Shown: piece by piece, positions 26,515 to 36,633 of the stretch | Layout: every line of letters starts with the position of its first letter | Position numbering within the stretch: position 1 is the first letter of the stretch | NCBI RefSeq assembly: GCF_032452875.1 | Contig: NC_083869.1 | Span: 125,556,001-125,620,000 of the forward strand | From: Bos javanicus | Taxonomy: Eukaryota > Chordata > Mammalia > Artiodactyla > Bovidae | Direction: 5' to 3' | DNA: 64,000 bases | Notes under the pieces: model-generated | Seen by the model: the letters and a program-made list of their open reading frames with translations, nothing else | What the model was told of the DNA's origin: nothing | The model's database searches: none | Program-made: the position numbers and the translations under genes

Positions 26515-27050
26515 AAAGGCAGTCATCATCAATTCCTTCCCTCCCTTTATGTACACGCCACCCCTCACATGAGAAAATGGCATTTATTTCTCTGCCTCCT
26601 TGAATTTGGACTGGCCTTATGACCTGCCATAACCCACAGAATATGGCAGAAGTGGCACTGATCCAGCTTCAGACCTGGCCTTTGAGAAGACGGGCAGCTT
26701 TCATGTCCTCCCTCTTGGATGCCAGCTGCCATGTAAGAAATCCAACCACACGGAGACACTCACACTGAGTATGAGCTAGCCATGCGGAGACACCATACTG
26801 AGAAAGAGAGATGCCTAACCAGCCAAGATGTTCCATCCATTCCAGCTGGGCTGCCATTTATGTGAATGAAAAGGGCATCCTGAACATTTTACCTCCTGCG
26901 ACACCTGCAAACAACAGATGAAGCATCTGAACACTCACCTGAGCCTAACCCAGACTGCAGAATTGTCAGAAATAATAAATTGTTGTTGTTTTAAGCCTTT
27001 AAGTTTTGGGTGGTTTGTTATTCAGCAATAGATGATTGAAATATGATCTT
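26515..27050 (+). mobile_element. MLT1-type MaLR LTR
   Basis: Ordered MLT1 text: 'ttggactggccttatgacc', 'ttgggtggtttgttattcag' and 'aatagatgattgaaata', with a poly(A) signal AATAAA near 26971. No internal region attached. Confidence 0.65.
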
Positions 27051-27059
27051 AATAGGTTG

Positions 27060-28031
27060 CAAGTATGCTTGATTAAAACAGGGTGATGACCTACAATAAA
27101 TGAGGCCAAGATGCTAGAACGTCCTTGGTAGAATATGTAGGAAGAGGTCAGAAAGTTTAGGGAGGTGGGAATGTAAGACCTAAGAACTCAGCACCAACAT
27201 TCTCTAGGAGGGCCCACAGGACACTCTTCACTAAGTCAGTAAGGGGTTCATGATAAAGGGGACACCAGCATTCTGAGTAGCTCAGTGGTGACTGTTTTGG
27301 GTACCCTAGGATCAAGAGTAAGAGATGCTGCTGTAGAATTGGGATCACTAACGTCAATAGTAATGTTGGGATTCCAGAATGGCAGAGGTGGCATCCAAGA
27401 TCAGGTGAATATAACTGCTGTCAAGGGCAATGAGACCAGAGTGACAGTAAGGATGCCTCAATCTGCAGGAATCTATGGCAAGTTGATTATGGGGATGGGA
27501 TGGGTGGAGAGCTCAATGGATGATCCTCTATTTTTGCTTTTTTGCTTTTTTTTTTTAGCAAGAGCTGGTAAGCAGAAGAGTGACATCAGCTGCTACAATA
27601 GAAAACCACCACAGTCCATCATCTAGATTCTAGATCTAAATTCACAGAGCCAGAACCCCTTGGCTACAGGAGAGGCCATTTCCCTTCAGAAACAACTCTA
27701 CAATGAGGCCATAATTATATATAGTAAATATTCCTCCACTCCCTCCCCAAAGGAATCTGGTGCCATTTTCCAGGATAACTGTGTGTTGGAAAAAGGACAA
27801 TACTCAGAATTTTAAAAGATTGTTAAAGAAATGGAGTCTAAGTTGACACAAAACACCATCACAGTTCTCTGGCTACAGTGGGGAGTAAAGGAGGCCAAGT
27901 GATACAGATGGAGTTTGGTCTAAGTCCAGTGGGTCCCGTAGAAGCTGACAGAATCCTGTCGTTGGTTCCATGATCTACCGAGTAATGACTATTATGACAG
28001 GAAGAGCCAAGCAGAAGCTCCTGAAACTCCC
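27060..28031 (+). mobile_element. Decayed ERV-L internal sequence (5' part)
   Basis: A degenerate retroviral internal region upstream of and collinear with the pol remnant. Assignment here is weaker than for pol because I recognise only its position and loosely similar text. All frames are closed by stops and indels. Confidence 0.4.
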
Positions 28032-28455
28032 TGCTTTAGTCAGAGTTCTCCAAAGAAACAGAACCAATAGGGAGTGTACATATATAGAAAGGGAGTGATT
28101 TATTTTAAGGAATTAGCTCATGCAATTGTGGAGGCTGGCACGTCCACAAGCTGCAGGATAGACTAGCCACCCGGAGAGCCAGGAAAGAATTGATGTTACA
28201 GCTGGGCCCAAAGGCAGACTGCTGGCAGAATTCCCTCTTCCAAGGAGGAGTCAGTCTTTTTGTTCCTCCTAAGGCTTTTAACTGATTGAATGAGGCTCAC
28301 CCACATTATAGAAGACAATCTGCTTTACTCAAAGTATACTGATTAAATGTAAATCTCATGTAAAAACTACCTTCACAGCAACACCTAGAGCAGTGTTTGA
28401 CCAAATATCTGGGTACTGTGGCCTAGCCAAGTTGACACATAAAATTAACCACACA
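28032..28455 (+). mobile_element. Solo LTR (MLT2-like, ERV-L) inside the ERV-L remnant
   Basis: A 424-bp block beginning tgctttagtcagagttctcc and ending with 'gacacataaaattaacc' plus acaca. It has the TG...CA ends expected of an LTR. The five bases on each side are ctccc and ctgcc, a 4/5 match to the 5-bp duplication made by ERV-L integration. Text such as 'aactgattgaatgaggc' and 'caagttgacacataaaatt' matches MLT2-type LTRs as I remember them. Confidence 0.65.
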
Positions 28456-29750
28456 CTGCCCTACAGATGATTTGTGCAGTATTATTTCTGATCTAATTCT
28501 TTGGCTGAGCTTGGATTCCCCATCATATCCCCATTCAATTCACCTGTCTGGCCTCCAGGAAAACAGATGGATCCTGGTAGATGATGAATAGACTGCTGTG
28601 AATTTAATCTTGTGAGAGCCCCCATCAGAGCTGCTCTTCAGGATGTGGTACCTTTACTGGAGCATATCAGCACAACTCCAGCACGTGTGTGTGTGGTTGT
28701 TGATTTAGCAAAAGCTTTCATTTCAAAACCCATGAGAAGAAATGATCAAAGGCAGTTAGTTTGCCTTTACATCAGATACTACAATGAGCACCTTTACTCT
28801 CTCCCCTAAGGGCTTTGTTAGCTTACCAGCTCTCTGTTATCTATAGTCTTCAGGAACTTTGATCACCTTGAGATCCCACAGAACATCATATTAGTCCACT
28901 ATATGGATGACATCACGCTCACTCACTGGATATGAACAGGAAATGGAAAGCAGCATGTTCGCCAGAGAGTGGAAGATAAATTGCACGAAGATTCACGGTC
29001 TTGCTACAACTGGGAATATTTTTAGGGGTTCAGTATTTTTTGAGGCATGTCAGGGCCAGTTATCTAACCCCACACATCTCTTAGAAAAATGCAGTTTTTG
29101 GCCAGAGCAGTAGAGAGCTCTTTGGATTTTGGAGTCAGAATATATACCCTTAGAAGTACTTCTCCAACCCTTTATTAGGTGACCTGGAAAGCTGCCAATT
29201 TTGAGTGGCACCCAGACCGAGAGAGGGGTTTATAGCAGGTTCAGATCATAAAACAGCCAATGCCACTTTGGATTATATGATCCTGCAGAGACAATGTTGC
29301 TGGAGGAATCTGTGGTGGATATAGTTTCTGTGGGGAGTCTCTGAAAGCTCAGATAGAAGGGCTACAGTGAGGACCCCTAGGATTCTGGAGCAAGGCCATA
29401 ATTACCATGGTCCATTTGAACAAAAAGGTTCTTCTGTGTCTCTGGGTCCCAGTAGTGACTGAGCATGTGACCACCAGAGGTCAGGTGGCTATATATCTAA
29501 AGCTAGATGTTATCAGTTGGGCACAGCAGCAATCCAACATGATGGAAGTGGTACATTCAGGGCTATGCTCAAAGGATCCAGAGGCATGAGTAAATCAAAT
29601 GAACAGACATCTCAGACTCCCATGACATCTAACTCTATGGATCTGACACTTCTTTAACTCATACCTATGGCCTCATGGAGGATTCCCTATAACCAACTGA
29701 TGAAGGAGGAAGAGAGTAGAATACATTTTACAGATAGATCATCGTAGGCA
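28456..29750 (+). pseudogene. ERV-L pol remnant: reverse transcriptase to RNase H
   Basis: A fossil retroviral pol on the plus strand. The clearest landmark is an in-frame YMDD catalytic motif at 28900-28911, preceded by a hydrophobic beta-strand segment as in retroviral reverse transcriptases. It is followed by connection-like text and then the start of an RNase H domain. Stops and frameshifts occur repeatedly, so the element is inactive. The order of domains and their overall similarity fit the ERV-L (class III) group. It is interrupted at about 29751 by a BovB copy inside the RNase H region and resumes after it. Confidence 0.75.
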
Positions 29751-30296
29751 GAAGATGCTTGCTCCTTGGAAGGAAAGCTATGACAAACCTAGTCAGAGTA
29801 TTAAAAAGCAAAGACATCACTTTGCTGACAAAGGTCTGCCTAGTCAAAGCTATGGTTTTTCCAGTAGTCATGTACAGATGTGAGAGTTGGACCATAAAGA
29901 AGGCTAAGGGCCGAAGAATTGAGGTTTTTGAATTGTGGTGCTGGAGAAGACTCTTGAGAGTCCCTGGACGGCAAGGAAATCAAACCAGTTAATCCTAAAG
30001 GAAATCAACCCTGAATATTCACTGGAAGGACTGAAGCTAAAGCTGAAGCTCCAGTACTTAGGCCACCCGACGTGAACAGCAGTCTCATTGGAAAAGACCC
30101 TGATGCTGGGAAAGATTGAAGGCCAAAGGAGAAGAGGGTGACAGAGAATGAGATGGTTAGATAGCATCACCAACTCAATGGACATGAACTTGAACAAACT
30201 CTGGGAGATAGTGAAGGACAGGAAAGCCTGGAGTGCTGCAGTCCATGAGGGTCAAAAAGAGTTGGACATGACTTAGTGACTGAACAACAGCGACAG
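29751..30296 (+). mobile_element. BovB LINE inserted in the ERV-L RNase H region
   Basis: A 3' BovB segment in sense orientation, from 'gatgcttgctccttggaagg' to 'gactgaacaacagcgac'. Frame blocks include VVMYRCESWTIKKA. It is more diverged than other copies here, so it is probably an older insertion. ERV-L text resumes immediately after it. Confidence 0.85.
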
Positions 30297-30455
30297 AATA
30301 GGCACCAGCTGGAAATGGACCACTCTATTACAACCCCAGGTAGGGGCAGCCCCCAAGGACAGCAGTCAATCCCCCCTGGGAGCAAAATTCTAAGCAGTAT
30401 ACTTTGTCATTCCCTTTGTGTGAAGGAAGCGATGGGCTGAAGCACAGACATACAC
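30297..30455 (+). pseudogene. ERV-L pol remnant, RNase H continued
   Basis: Resumes the RNase H reading after the BovB interruption, with frameshifts. It ends at a Bov-A2 insertion whose target site, cactaactcct, is present on both sides. Confidence 0.7.
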
Positions 30456-30741
30456 TAACTCCTGCTGCTGCTGCTGCTAAGTCACTTCAGTCGTGTCCGA
30501 CTCTGTGCGACTCCATAGACGGCAGCCCACCAAGCTCCCGCGTCCCTGGGATTCTCCAGGCAAGAACACTGGAGTGGGTTGCCATTTCCTTCTCCAATGC
30601 ATGAAAGTGAAAAAATAAAGTGAAGTCGCTCAGTCGTGTCCGACTCCTAGCGACCCCATGGACTTCAGCCCACCAGGCCCCTCCATCCATAGGATTTTCC
30701 AGGCAAGAGTACTGGAGTGGGTTGCCATTGCCTTCTCCGAC
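30456..30741 (-). mobile_element. Bov-A2 SINE inserted in ERV-L pol
   Basis: Reversed (AGC)n tail at the left ('tgctgctgctgctgctaag') and both monomers. The flank acactaactcct is repeated at about 30451 and 30740, giving a target-site duplication. A perfect GAAAGTGAAA lies at 30603-30612. Confidence 0.9.
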
Positions 30742-31235
30742 ACTAACTCCTACTGACTAGCAAATGGCTTGGCTAGTTGGTCAAGAGCACAGAAGAGAAA
30801 GGGTGGGATTTCAGAGATAAGCAGGTGGGGATAAGGGGCATATTAGATGGACTTATGGGAGTGGGTGCAAGGCATGCAGATCTCTGTGTCTCGCACTAAC
30901 ACTCACCAAAGACCATCAAGGCTCTCCAGCCAGAGGGTCAGATGTCCCATCTGTGGATGTCAGCCATCCTCTAAACTTAGCCACCCTGCTGTTTTGCAAA
31001 AGACCCATAAAAGGATAGCCCCAGTGGCAAGGATGGAGGCTATGAATACACCTGACAACTTGGGCTCCCTTTCATCAAGGCTGGCCTAACAACAGCCAAC
31101 AACTAGCCAACCAGGCAGCAGCAGGCAGCTGCACAGAAAAGTTGGTTAGGGAGAGCAGCCAGTCACCTGGGCACAGGTCAGTTACATCAACCCCCTTCCA
31201 GCTTGGAGAGGCAATGATTCATCCTTACTGGAATT
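30742..31235 (+). pseudogene. ERV-L pol remnant, RNase H end and integrase start
   Basis: Continues the RNase H domain (an 80-codon open stretch at 30847-31089 survives). It then passes into the N-terminal zinc-binding region (a Cys-x-x-Cys pair is visible near 30945) and the start of the integrase core. It is interrupted by a second BovB at about 31236. Confidence 0.7.
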
Positions 31236-31837
31236 GTTCAGTTCAGTTCAGTCGCTCAGTCGTGTCCGACTCTCTGTGACCCCATGGACTGCAGCACACC
31301 AGGCCTCCCTGTCCATCACCAACTCATGAGTTTACTCAAATTCATGTTTATTGAGTCGGTGATGCCATCCAACCATCTCATCCTCTGTCGTCCCCTTCTC
31401 CTCCCACCTTCAATCTTTCCCAACATCAGGGTCTTTTCCAATGAGTCAGTTCTTCACATCAGGTGGCCAAAGTATTGGAGTTTCAGCTGCAGCATCAGTC
31501 CTTCCAACGAATATTCAGGACTGATTTCATTTAGGATGGACTGGTTGGATCTCCTTGTAGCTCAAGGGACTCTCAAGAGTCTTCTCCAACACCACAGTTC
31601 AAAAGCATCAACTCTTCCGCACTCAGCTTTCTTTATAGTCCAACTCTCACATCCATACGTGACTACTGGAAAAACCATAGCTTTGACTAGACAGACCTTT
31701 GTTGGCAAAGTAATGTCTCTGCTTTTTAATATGCTGTCTGGGTTGGTCATAGCTTTTCTTCCAAGGAGCAAGCGTCTTTTAATTTCATGGCTGCAGTGAT
31801 TTAATTTCATTTGCAGTGATTTTGGAGCCCAAAAATA
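31236..31837 (-). mobile_element. BovB LINE inserted in ERV-L integrase
   Basis: A reversed BovB 3' segment flanked by tactgga on both sides (31226-31232 and 31838-31844), consistent with a short target-site duplication. Near its right end a small internal duplication repeats the 'tttaatttcat...gcagtgattt' text. The 171-codon plus-strand frame across it is antisense and not a gene. Confidence 0.88.
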
Positions 31838-32070
31838 TACTGGAAAAAAACCTGGAATTATTTACTCCAAATATGGGTTGCATTCTAGTTCTTCAATCAT
31901 CACCATCCAAAGGTTGAAAGAATGCTCAATCCAATACCTAGGGCCGGAAGACCCACTTTATGGCAAAGGATCTGAGACAATGGCCTCATGAACATGGGCT
32001 TCACTGGTGTTACTACATACCCATCAGCCAGAAGCAGCCAGGTTGAGAGAACAATGGAATGATTTCATTT
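31838..32070 (+). pseudogene. ERV-L pol remnant, integrase core
   Basis: Resumes the integrase core after the BovB and fades out at about 32070. No dUTPase-like region or 3' LTR was recognised beyond it. Confidence 0.6.
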
Positions 32071-32210
32071 CCACAAGCTTTAATCTCATCTGTAAAACAC
32101 GATTATAAATAGTGACAGTACTTCTCAAGACTGTTGTGAGACCGGATATCTTTCCTGGACCTTGTGTGCAGCAAGTGCTCAATATATGACTTGTTTAGTC
32201 ACTAAGTCGT

Positions 32211-32432
32211 GTCTGGGTCTTCCCCAGTGACTCAGTAGTAAAGAATCTGCTTGCAATCCAGCAGATGCAGGATATGCAAGTTCAATCCCTGGGTCAGAAG
32301 ATCCCCTGGAGGAGGGCATGGTAACCCACTCCAGTATCCTTGTCTGGAGAATTCCATAGACTGAGGAACCTGGTGGACTACTGTCCGTGGGGTCTCAAAG
32401 AATCGGAAACAACTGAAGCGACTGAGCACACA
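32211..32432 (+). mobile_element. Bov-tA SINE (plus half of an inverted pair)
   Basis: From 'ctgggtcttccccagtgact' to 'gaagcgactgagcacacac'. It is followed within 20 bp by an opposite-strand copy. Confidence 0.87.
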
Positions 32433-32439
32433 CGCATGC

Positions 32440-32635
32440 AAGTCATACTTGACTCCTTTGTGATCCCATGGACTGTAGCCCACCAGTCTCCTCTGTCCAT
32501 GGGATTTCCCAGTATTCCCAGAATACTGGAGTGGGTTGTGATTTCCTTCTCCAGGCGATCTTCCCAACCCAGGGATCAAACCCGAGTCTCCTGCATTGCA
32601 GGTGGATTCTTTACCTCTGAGCCACCAGGGAAGCT
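32440..32635 (-). mobile_element. Bov-tA SINE (minus half of an inverted pair)
   Basis: Reversed Bov-tA from 'gtcatacttgactcctttgt' to 'tgagccaccagggaagctc'. Confidence 0.87.
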
Positions 32636-32834
32636 CTTCAATAAATGGTAGGCATTATTATTAATTCAATTAAATTGTGAGAGACTTTCTGCCTTAGGAG
32701 GAACTGGTGGTCTGGCTTCACTAAGCCCAGTAGGACTGTGGATCCCAGTCTAGTTTGACCTGCTTTGAATACTTTGAGCTGTTCAGAAAGTCTCCAGCTT
32801 GAATTACATCTTTTAGCTACTAGGCAGCTCAGCA

Positions 32835-33107
32835 AAGGGAGAAGGCAATGGCACCCCACTCCAGTACTGTTGCCTGGAAAATCCCATGGATGGAGGAGCC
32901 TGGTAGGCTGCAGTCCATGGGGTCGCTAAGAGTCAGACACGACTGAGTGACTTCACTTTCACTTTCCACTTTCATGCATTGGAGAAGGAAATGGCAACCC
33001 ACTCTAGTGTTCTTTCCTGGAGAATCCCATGGACGGAGAAGCCTGGTAGGCTGCAGTCCATGGGGTCGCACAGAGTCGGACACGACTGAAGCGACTTGGC
33101 AGCAGCA
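32835..33107 (+). mobile_element. Bov-A2 SINE just upstream of the IFI6 promoter
   Basis: A full Bov-A2 with two monomers and a short (AGC)n tail. A perfect 11-bp target-site duplication, gcagctcagca, lies at 32824-32834 and 33108-33118. Its linker holds TTTCACTTTC at 32957-32966, that is GAAAGTGAAA on the minus strand, the core of an IRF/ISRE half-site pair. The SINE ends about 60 bp before the IFI6 ISRE. Confidence 0.94.
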
Positions 33108-33173
33108 GCAGCTCAGCAGAGATGCTGTCCCTGAGCAGAACTGGAAGGGAGGAGAAAAGATGCTGCAGGGCGC

Positions 33174-33194
33174 GAGAAACTGAAACTAGAAACT
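33174..33194 (+). promoter_or_regulatory. IFI6: ISRE of the IFI6 promoter
   Basis: Three GAAAC repeats with two-base spacing: GAGAAACTGAAACT at 33174-33187, then AGAAACT to 33194. This matches the interferon-stimulated response element bound by ISGF3 (STAT1-STAT2-IRF9) and other IRFs. It sits about 45 bp upstream of the TATA box, where type I interferon-inducible genes usually carry it. Confidence 0.92.
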
Positions 33195-33203
33195 CTGATG
33201 CTG

Positions 33204-33240
33204 ATTGGCCACTTAGAGGCAATCTGAAAGGGCTATAAAA
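33204..33240 (+). promoter_or_regulatory. IFI6: IFI6 core promoter: inverted CCAAT and TATA boxes
   Basis: ATTGG (inverted CCAAT) at 33204-33208 and TATAAAA at 33234-33240. The TATA box predicts transcription starting near 33262-33268. Confidence 0.88.
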
Positions 33241-33262
33241 AACCAGCCTGAGGACTGTTACT

Positions 33263-33331
33263 TCACTGCTGCTCCCTTCCAGCAGCAGGCTCCATCCAGG
33301 CAGGAAGATTCTTTCTCTGCTCTCCTCCAAG
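33263..33331 (+). other. IFI6: IFI6 exon 1 (5' UTR, non-coding)
   Basis: The start is predicted from the TATA box, not observed. The exon ends at ctccaag|gtaaac, a good splice donor at 33332. It contains no ATG, so translation is not expected to begin before exon 2. A first non-coding exon agrees with how I recall the human gene. Confidence 0.75.
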
Positions 33332-34736
33332 GTAAACCCAGAAGCTATAAGGTGTGGGTGTCAAGCTGCCAACCTCTGCCAGGCTGCCTGCCTGGGAGCC
33401 TCATTCCATAAGAGCTAGAATGCCCATTCCTCAGGGAGGCTACATTCCTAACTGCCTTGGACTAAGACTGGTCTGAAGGGATGGGTTGGTGGGCTTTTAG
33501 GGGCTTGGGTTGCAAAACCCAAAGAGTCGTGAGATTTAGCTTATAGGTGCCATGTCAGCGGTCTATGGCCTTAACCCTGTCACTTCATTTCTCTGGGCTT
33601 CAGTTCTGTAAACATGAGGATCAAGCTACTCCACCTGCCCAAAGGACTGGATGATTTCTGAAACCCCTTTATTATAGGCTCTAAAGTGATGGTGAGTTTA
33701 TCTTTGAGGATAGATGTAGTGATTGGAAGCAGATGTTCAAAGTGTGGGTGTGGCATCAGTTATCTGTGGCTTTAAATCTTGACTCTGCTTCTTCCTAGCT
33801 GGGTAGGTTCGGAAGTATCCCTTTTCTGAGCTTCAGTTTCCTTATTTATAACATGTGGTTGAGAACAATGGCACCTACCTCATGAGGTTGTTATAGGTAT
33901 AATTAACCTTGTGCCATAAAGTGCTGAGTAAGTGCTCAGTCCAGGGGAAGTTTTGGGGGATTTCTGCTTGTTTGTTTTTATTTCAAGGAAAACGCATTGA
34001 ATGGACAAAGATCACATTAAAGGTAAACTGTGGTGGGGGCAGGGAACTGTGTTTCTATTTTGTGGTATAATGGAAAGAGCATAGGTTTTGGATTCTGACG
34101 GTCTTGAGTGTGTGTCTAGGCTGCAGGATTTGGGTGTGACCTTGGGCAAGTTCCTTTACCCCTTTCTGCTTTCTGAAAAATGAAGTTAATCTGAGGCAGT
34201 ATTTGGTGCCTGTACATATTCAATGCATTGGAAGAATAAATCTATCAACAACCATTGTTTAGAAAATCCTATGTGACAGGAACTGTTCTAAATGCTAGGG
34301 ATCCAGGGGTGCACAGTTGCAAAAACCCACAGCCACCCCCTAAAAGAGGCTCTATTAACATCCCCACTTTAGGGTTAAAGAAACTGAGGCTCAAAGAAGT
34401 CCCAGGTATCCTGCTTAAGGTCACACATCCAGAAAAAAGCCAAGTACAAAAACCACAGTAAGGGTACTAGCTGACTTCTGGTGAAGTACATGCCAGGCAT
34501 AGTACCAGAAGGGGATTCTCTCCTGTAATTCTCACGACCAATAGAGTGGCAGAAACATCAGCGCCGCTGGTGCAGCGAGGAAACGAAAAGCCTGCGGCTC
34601 CTTAGAGGGGGTCCTGGGCTCAATTCAGAGCATCTTGCTGCTTTTTGTGGACTCATCCTCGAATCGAAAGGGAATTACCACCGAACGGGCGTGGTTCCAA
34701 TAAGGGGACCGTCTCTTTCCTCTGCCCCTAACCCAG
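33332..34736 (+). other. IFI6: IFI6 intron 1 with MIR remnants
   Basis: Contains several MIR-like copies (about 33540-33660, 33750-33960 and 34050-34210), recognisable by 'gcttcagtttccttattt' and 'gtgaccttgggcaagttcc'. No young ruminant repeat lies inside the intron. Confidence 0.75.
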
Positions 34737-34767
34737 ATACGGTGACAAAGCCTTGAGCTGCGCCACC
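34737..34767 (+). other. IFI6: IFI6 5' UTR in exon 2
   Basis: A 31-base leader after the acceptor ctaacccag (34728-34736). It ends in GCCACC, a strong Kozak context for the ATG at 34768. No upstream ATG is present. Confidence 0.85.
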
Positions 34768-34840
34768 ATGCGGCAGAAGGCGGTATCGCTCTTCCTATGC
34801 TACCTGCTACTCTACACCTGCGGCTGCTGCGAGGAGGAAG
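34768..34840 (+). CDS. IFI6: IFI6 coding exon 2: start and signal peptide
   Basis: ATG at 34768 opens a reading of 24 codons plus one base, then a GTAAGG donor at 34841. The peptide starts MRQKAVSLFLCYLLLYTC, nearly the same as the human IFI6 (G1P3, 6-16) signal peptide as I remember it, followed by a Cys/Glu-rich junction. Joined to exons 3-5 it gives a 134-residue protein of the ISG12 / 6-16 family. IFI6 is induced strongly by type I interferon. It is reported to act at the ER and mitochondria, limiting apoptosis and blocking flavivirus replication-organelle formation. Induction here is supported by the ISRE at 33174-33194. All four coding exons join in phase 1 (one base before each intron), so exons could be skipped in frame. 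Confidence 0.95.
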
Positions 34841-35201
34841 GTAAGGATCTTGGGGCACCTAAGGATAAAGAAGCGGAGAGTTTCAGGATTCCTCGTTTAG
34901 AGACTCAGGCACGCCTCTGAATGAGAGGAGCTATTCCAATGGACAGCGCGGGGTGGGGGTCGGGGGCTCCCTGTAGCCAGAGTCCCAGGTTCTAATCCCT
35001 TCTCTGTCCGTTGGTCCATTCTCTCGAAATGTATTCAAGCCAGTTCTGTGCCAGGCCCAGCGACCTGGGAAAAGCCGCTATCCTTCACTGAGGAGCTCCA
35101 AAATGGGAGGATGGTGGTCCTACCTGTCCGGGTGGTCTGGAGCTTCTGGCACAGAATAAGGGACCTTGCTCCCCACTGGGCTTTGTCCATTCTCCTTCCA
35201 G

Positions 35202-35276
35202 ACGAAAAAAGATACTCAGAGGAAAACAGCGACTCGAGCTTCTGGGGCATGGTGACCTACATGGCCGTCGGAGGCG
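35202..35276 (+). CDS. IFI6: IFI6 coding exon 3 (residues 25-50)
   Basis: 75 nt between acceptor ccttccag (ending 35201) and donor GTAGGT at 35277, phase 1 on both sides. It encodes an acidic/Ser-rich linker (DEKRYSEENSDSSF) and then the first Gly-rich hydrophobic segment beginning WGMVTYMAVGGG. The linker is the least conserved part of the family. The MAVGGG start of the hydrophobic block matches other IFI6 proteins. Confidence 0.93.
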
Positions 35277-35362
35277 GTAGGTCTGCAGGGTGGGGAGCGC
35301 GGGAAGACGCGGGCGGGCCCTGCAGCCGGCGTCCCTCACCCACCTCCCTCCTCTTCCTCCAG

Positions 35363-35512
35363 GACTCATGGCCGCGGCACTGCCCATGCTGGGCTTCGCG
35401 AGCACCGGCATCGCCGCCAACTCGTTGGCCTCCTCACTGATGAGCTGGTCGGCCGTGGCGAACGGAGGCGGAGTGCCGGCCGGGGGGCTGGTGGCCACGC
35501 TGCAGAGCCTGG
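35363..35512 (+). CDS. IFI6: IFI6 coding exon 4: Gly-rich hydrophobic core
   Basis: 150 nt from acceptor cttcctccag (ending 35362) to donor GTGAGT at 35513, phase 1. It encodes residues 50-100, the core of the ISG12 / 6-16 domain: alanine- and glycine-rich membrane segments containing GIAANSLASSLMSW and GGGVPAGGLVATLQSLG. These blocks are the family signature and give the firmest identification of the gene. The segments probably form paired transmembrane or membrane-embedded helices. The domain spans exons 3-5. Confidence 0.96.
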
Positions 35513-36633
35513 GTGAGTCCTGGCGGGGTTCCTGGAGGAGGGAACACCCAGGCCAGGGGCCTCCTTTACTGTCCTGAGCCCTTTCCACAGCCTAACTCGG
35601 CTCTACACACCGTGGGAAAACTGAGGCACCCACCTGGGGATTAAGGAATTGACTCAAATTCTCCCATATAGTTAGTACCACCGTCAGTATTCAAGCCCAG
35701 TCAGTAGGCCTTCTTGCTTTCAGCCTGTAAAGCCAGAGCCCTCACTGATGCTCTGGCCAAGTCACAAGTCTCAGTTTCCCCGTTAACCAGGATAAGCATC
35801 CTCAGTTTAACACTTTTTGAATCTCATCCATCCCGGAAAATCAGAGTGGCAACGAACCGGGGAGAAGTGACCCAATTCAATCTCATGCTCAGCCTGGTCT
35901 TGCATTTCTTGAGCATCATTACGGGGACAGATACAGAGCACAGAATGGTGCTTCTGGAAAACATGCTTTCACTTCTCTCTCTGTCTCCCCGCCCAGCCCT
36001 GTCTTTTCTTTTTCCCTCTCTCCCTCTCTCTGAGGCCTCCCACATCCTCCAGAAAAACCACCCCTGACAGACTGCCCCTCTGCCTTCCCCTCCATCTTCC
36101 CTAAGTTCTGGATGACAAAAGCCCAAAGAAGCGGCTCAAGAAGACAGGGCCCTTCTCGGCGGGGGCAGCGGGACGACAGCCTGAGCCATACCCCCAGCGG
36201 TGGGAGAGGAAGGGTGTGGGCAAGCCGAGCAGCAGTGCTGTGCTGTGAGATGGCTGTCCTCTCACATGTCACAGGATTGTGACAGGTTGTCCTGTCACAC
36301 ATGGCGGGGGAAGCTTGACATATCTCACTTGCAAACCACCAGCACCCACTGAGGCCTCCACCAAGGAGGCGGTTAGCGTTACTAATAGTACAGTGTGTCC
36401 ACTGCAGACATGAAGAGAATGCACTCTTATTTTTGTCATTTTCATCTCGGATTTGAGATGGCAAGTTGGGAGGGTGGCGATGGGAGTCCCTTTGCAGAAG
36501 TCCTGTCCCCTCTGGGCCTCTGTTCCTCTAGCTGGAAATAAAAAGGGTACACTTGACCCGCTGTTTCCCGACATTTGGATTCCCGGGCCTGGTGCCTGGG
36601 CTCCAAGGGACCAGGCTGTCATTTGCATTACAG
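35513..36633 (+). other. IFI6: IFI6 intron 4
   Basis: Unique and old-repeat sequence between coding exons 4 and 5. Open frames on the minus strand (for example 35919-36464) overlap GC-rich intron and have no recognisable product. Confidence 0.75.

Noticed and set aside
31284..31799. 171-codon plus-strand frame
   Set aside because: It is the antisense of a BovB LINE fragment. The same shadow recurs at 3325, 12335, 15270 and 55821.
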